Notes under the pieces: generated by a model | The model's input: the letters and a program-made list of their open reading frames with translations, nothing else | Databases searched by the model: none | Told to the model about the DNA's origin: nothing | Made by a program: the position numbers and the translations under genes | Source: an uncultured Flavobacteriales bacterium | GTDB lineage: Bacteria; Bacteroidota; Bacteroidia; CAIKAF01 | Assembly: GCA_903825395.1 (NCBI GenBank) | Contig: CAIKAF010000007.1 | Span: 24,987-88,986 of the forward strand | Direction: 5' to 3' | Length of the DNA stretch: 64,000 nucleotides | Shown: piece by piece, positions 60,676 to 64,000 of the stretch | Position numbering within the stretch: position 1 is the stretch's first letter | Layout: each line of letters begins with the position of its first letter

Positions 60676-62022
60676 ATGAGGCTTTACCCCTTTTCTTTCC
60701 ACTTTGGCATTGCAATTGCCCTCGCTGCTTTGTTGCTCCTGCCCGCATGCGGTACCAATGAGAAGTATGGAATTGATTTGATCCCTCAAGGTTGGAATGA
60801 CTCTTTACAAATGACCGATACACTTACTGTATCGGCGTTTTGCTCTCCCGATGATACACTGCGAATGGATGGGGTTGAATATGGAATACTCGGTCAATTC
60901 GAAGATCCAATTTTTGGAACTACCTCCGCACACCTCTATACCAACTTGTCTGTTGCTTCTCCTGTACAAAGTTACGGGCCTGAACCTGAAATCGACTCCA
61001 TTGTCCTTTTTCTAAAGTTCGCTGATTATTATGGCCGCAATTCCAAACTACGAAGCCTAATGCGATTTGAAGTATTTGAGGTTCTGTCGGATATGCCGGA
61101 ACCGCCGGCTGGGGGGTACAACGCCTACAATACTTCGTTCCCCACCGATGCTCAACCTTTGGGCGTACTTGAAACAGCACCCTTGTTTCCAATCGAAGGC
61201 ACCGAAGGCGCTCTGCTGAAAATCCGCCTAAATCCGAACCTAGGTACTCGATTCCTGCAGGCCGATAGCCTTAATTCATCAAACATTAGAAGCATTTTAA
61301 AAGGTCTGAAGGTCCAAGCTACCTTGCTCAGCCCAGGTTCTGGAAACGGAGCATTGATGCGATTTCAATTGAGCTCTACTGTTTCTGGAATCCGCATTTA
61401 CTACCATACCGCAAATCAAGCCGGGCAAGTGGTCCGAACTACAACCTCTGGTTCAACATCCCTGCACGTAAATGCAGTTACTTACGACCGCACAGCAGCT
61501 CAACCTGATTTGATTCAAAAAATTCAAAATCCACAATTCGATTATTCTCAGGCGCCAAATCTTTACATTCAACCACTTCAAGGCATTCGGATTGCCCTGA
61601 ACATCCCGGGACTGGATTCCCTTAAAAATACAGGTCCCAAAATCGTGAATCGAGCAGAATTGATTATCCCTGTTGCGGAAGAGGCCCCAGAATTTGGACG
61701 ACCTAGTTCACTCATTCTTTATATGCTCAACGATAAAGGCCAATTCCAGCTGCTGCCCGATGTGCTTTTTGCTGACCAATACAATTTGTCTTTATCTACC
61801 TTTTTCGGCGGATTTTACGATGCTGAAAAAAAGGAGTATCGATTCCGAATTACACGGCACATCCATGAAATTTTGAATGGAAGCAATCCCAATAAAACCA
61901 TTTGGTTGGATTATTCCCTTATCAACAAGTCCAGCAGCCTTCCAAGGGTTGTTTTACGCGGCCCAAAAGACCCTCAAAATAAACTCCGAATTGAATTATC
62001 TTTGACCTCAATTCAAGATTAA
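60676..62022 (+). CDS. DUF4270 family lipoprotein
   Basis: LLLLPACGTNEKYGIDLIPQ; DUF4270-like, lineage-typical position next to the GT5-like gene. Confidence 0.8.
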   Translation: MRLYPFSFHFGIAIALAALLLLPACGTNEKYGIDLIPQGWNDSLQMTDTLTVSAFCSPDDTLRMDGVEYGILGQFEDPIFGTTSAHLYTNLSVASPVQSYGPEPEIDSIVLFLKFADYYGRNSKLRSLMRFEVFEVLSDMPEPPAGGYNAYNTSFPTDAQPLGVLETAPLFPIEGTEGALLKIRLNPNLGTRFLQADSLNSSNIRSILKGLKVQATLLSPGSGNGALMRFQLSSTVSGIRIYYHTANQAGQVVRTTTSGSTSLHVNAVTYDRTAAQPDLIQKIQNPQFDYSQAPNLYIQPLQGIRIALNIPGLDSLKNTGPKIVNRAELIIPVAEEAPEFGRPSSLILYMLNDKGQFQLLPDVLFADQYNLSLSTFFGGFYDAEKKEYRFRITRHIHEILNGSNPNKTIWLDYSLINKSSSLPRVVLRGPKDPQNKLRIELSLTSIQD

Positions 62023-62037
62023 TACCAACAACGAATT

Positions 62038-63879
62038 ATGTGTGGAATTGTAGGCTATCTAGGTCATCAGGCCGCTTACCCAATTTTGATAAAGGGCCTT
62101 ACCCGATTGGAATACCGTGGTTACGATAGCGCAGGTGTCGCTCTAATAAATAATCATCAAATTTCTTTGTACAAATGCAAAGGAAAGGTCGCTGAACTGG
62201 AGGCTTTTGCCGCTCAACACGATGTAGGAGGAAATATTGGAATTGGACATACCCGCTGGGCAACACATGGCGCTCCTAACGATACCAATGCCCATCCCCA
62301 CTTCTCTCAATCCGAAGATTTGGTGATCATCCACAATGGAATTATTGAAAACCATGCCACTCTTAAAAAGGGCCTTGAAAAGCGAGGATACGTTTTTCGC
62401 TCAGAAACCGATACGGAAGTGTTGGCGTATTTAATTGAAGACATCCAAAAGGAAATTGGCACCAATTTGGAGGAATCCGTTCGCCTAGCCCTTAACGAGG
62501 TAATCGGAGCATACGCTATTTTGGTGATGCACCGCGACGAACCCCATAAGCTCATTGCTGCTAAAAAAGGTAGCCCCCTAGTTATTGGCATCGGGAAAGA
62601 TGATTTTTTCATTGCTTCAGATGCTACTCCTATCGTAGAGTATACCCGCAATGTTATTTACCTCGAAGACGAAGAAATTGCCCTAATCCGCTTGGGTCAA
62701 GATATTGTAATTCGAACAATAGCAGATAAAGAAATTAAACCCTACATCCACGAACTGCAAATTGAATTGGAGCAGTTAGAAAAAGGAGGGTTTGAACACT
62801 TTATGCTTAAGGAAATTCACGAACAGCCCCGCTCTATTTCCGATTCGTTACGGGGCCGGCTAGACTCTTCCACGGGCAGGGTTTCCATGAGTGTTATTCG
62901 AGATTTTGAGGCCAAAATTCTTGCCGCCGACCGATTTATTATTGTTGCCTGTGGTACCAGTTGGCATGCAGGTTTGGTGGCTGAATATTTGTTGGAAGAT
63001 TTTGCTCGCATTCCAGTTGAGGTTGAATACGCATCTGAATTCAGATACCGCAATCCCATCTTAAGTGAAAAAGATATTGTGATTGCCATTTCCCAATCGG
63101 GTGAAACGGCCGATACCCTAGCAGCCATTCAACTTGCAAAGCAACGCGGAGCAACCATTCTTGGAATTTGCAATGTGGTCGGTTCAAGTATTCCCCGGGC
63201 AAGCCATGGCGGAGCCTATACCCATGCCGGTCCTGAAATCGGTGTGGCTTCAACAAAAGCATTTACCGCTCAGGTCGCGGTCTTAACCCTAATGGCAATT
63301 ATTATCGGTAAAAAACGAGGCCACCTGAATGAGTCTAAATACAGACAGCTTCTTTTTGAGTTGGAGCGCATTCCTGAATACATTACTCAGGCGCTTACCA
63401 CCGATGCCCACATTCGAAAACTGGCTGAACGCTTCAAGGATGCTCGGAATTTCTTGTACCTCGGTCGCGGCTATAATTTCCCGGTGGCTCTTGAGGGAGC
63501 GCTTAAACTGAAGGAAATCAGCTATATCCATGCGGAGGGCTATCCTGCCGCTGAAATGAAGCATGGACCAATCGCTTTGATTGATGAGGAAATGCCAGTG
63601 GTGGTCATTGCCACTCAGGGCGATTCGTACGAGAAAATTGTTTCAAATATTCAGGAGGTCAAGGCCCGCGGAGGTAAAATTATTTCGGTAGTTACCTCCG
63701 GAGATATAGAGGTGGCCGCCATAAGCGATTATGTCATCGAGGTTCCCGCCGTTTCCGAGCCGCTGTCGCCCTTGGTCAACTCCATCCCTCTGCAGCTGTT
63801 GAGCTACCACATCGCGATTTTGCGCGGCTGCAATGTAGATCAGCCCCGGAATTTGGCGAAATCCGTTACGGTGGAGTAG
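62038..63879 (+). CDS. glmS: Glutamine--fructose-6-phosphate aminotransferase (isomerizing)
   Basis: MCGIVGYLGHQ...RLEYRGYDSAGVAL; C-term PRNLAKSVTVE. Confidence 0.98.
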   Translation: MCGIVGYLGHQAAYPILIKGLTRLEYRGYDSAGVALINNHQISLYKCKGKVAELEAFAAQHDVGGNIGIGHTRWATHGAPNDTNAHPHFSQSEDLVIIHNGIIENHATLKKGLEKRGYVFRSETDTEVLAYLIEDIQKEIGTNLEESVRLALNEVIGAYAILVMHRDEPHKLIAAKKGSPLVIGIGKDDFFIASDATPIVEYTRNVIYLEDEEIALIRLGQDIVIRTIADKEIKPYIHELQIELEQLEKGGFEHFMLKEIHEQPRSISDSLRGRLDSSTGRVSMSVIRDFEAKILAADRFIIVACGTSWHAGLVAEYLLEDFARIPVEVEYASEFRYRNPILSEKDIVIAISQSGETADTLAAIQLAKQRGATILGICNVVGSSIPRASHGGAYTHAGPEIGVASTKAFTAQVAVLTLMAIIIGKKRGHLNESKYRQLLFELERIPEYITQALTTDAHIRKLAERFKDARNFLYLGRGYNFPVALEGALKLKEISYIHAEGYPAAEMKHGPIALIDEEMPVVVIATQGDSYEKIVSNIQEVKARGGKIISVVTSGDIEVAAISDYVIEVPAVSEPLSPLVNSIPLQLLSYHIAILRGCNVDQPRNLAKSVTVE

Positions 63880-64000
63880 TGCCGAACGTACAGTTTCTGG
63901 TGCCCCTGTGTTTTCAGGGGTTTGAGACACTTTTGGTGATTTAGCTCCTCGCTTCAAAACAGCATTTTCTGCTCGCAAAATTTCCCCCACGCTTCGCAGC

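Noticed and set aside
63903-63920. CCCCTG-TGTTTT-CAGGGG hairpin after glmS as terminator
   Set aside because: Only three T residues follow and the stem is short; not enough for a confident call near the window edge

Overview
This 64 kb window is a chromosomal segment from a Bacteroidota (Flavobacteriia/Cytophagia-like) bacterium. The assignment rests on several type IX secretion (T9SS) cargo proteins, a GldH gliding lipoprotein, TAnnTTTG-type promoters and lineage-typical gene neighbourhoods. Most of it is housekeeping: rmlA, aat, hppA, gcvT, rplU-rpmA, serS, mutY, hup, rng, holB, ricT, gldH, a PBP1A gene, scoAB, groES-groEL, thrS-infC-rpmI-rplT, radA, rfaE2, panC, glmS and one tRNA-Val. The most notable observations are: (1) a continuous ORF fusing a complete membrane pyrophosphatase (HppA) to a complete Mip/FkpA-like FKBP prolyl isomerase, followed by a paralogous stand-alone FKBP lipoprotein; (2) five dispersed ~145-bp intergenic elements with conserved ends and centre, and arms that differ in sequence but stay self-complementary (covariation), usually sitting directly after stop codons; (3) a second family of CGCAAAG/CTTTGCG elements, including a 150-bp near-perfect tandem duplication; (4) a decayed DDE transposase remnant between groEL and thrS; (5) infC with a probable AUU start, and a 30-aa Arg/Lys-rich peptide gene absent from the ORF track; (6) a perfect palindrome forming overlapping divergent promoters between mutY and hup; (7) a T9SS-tagged agmatine/peptidylarginine deiminase and a GlgA-like protein lacking the ADP-glucose motif. 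I see no CRISPR array, prophage or rRNA operon. All calls come from reading the sequence; no database search was run.
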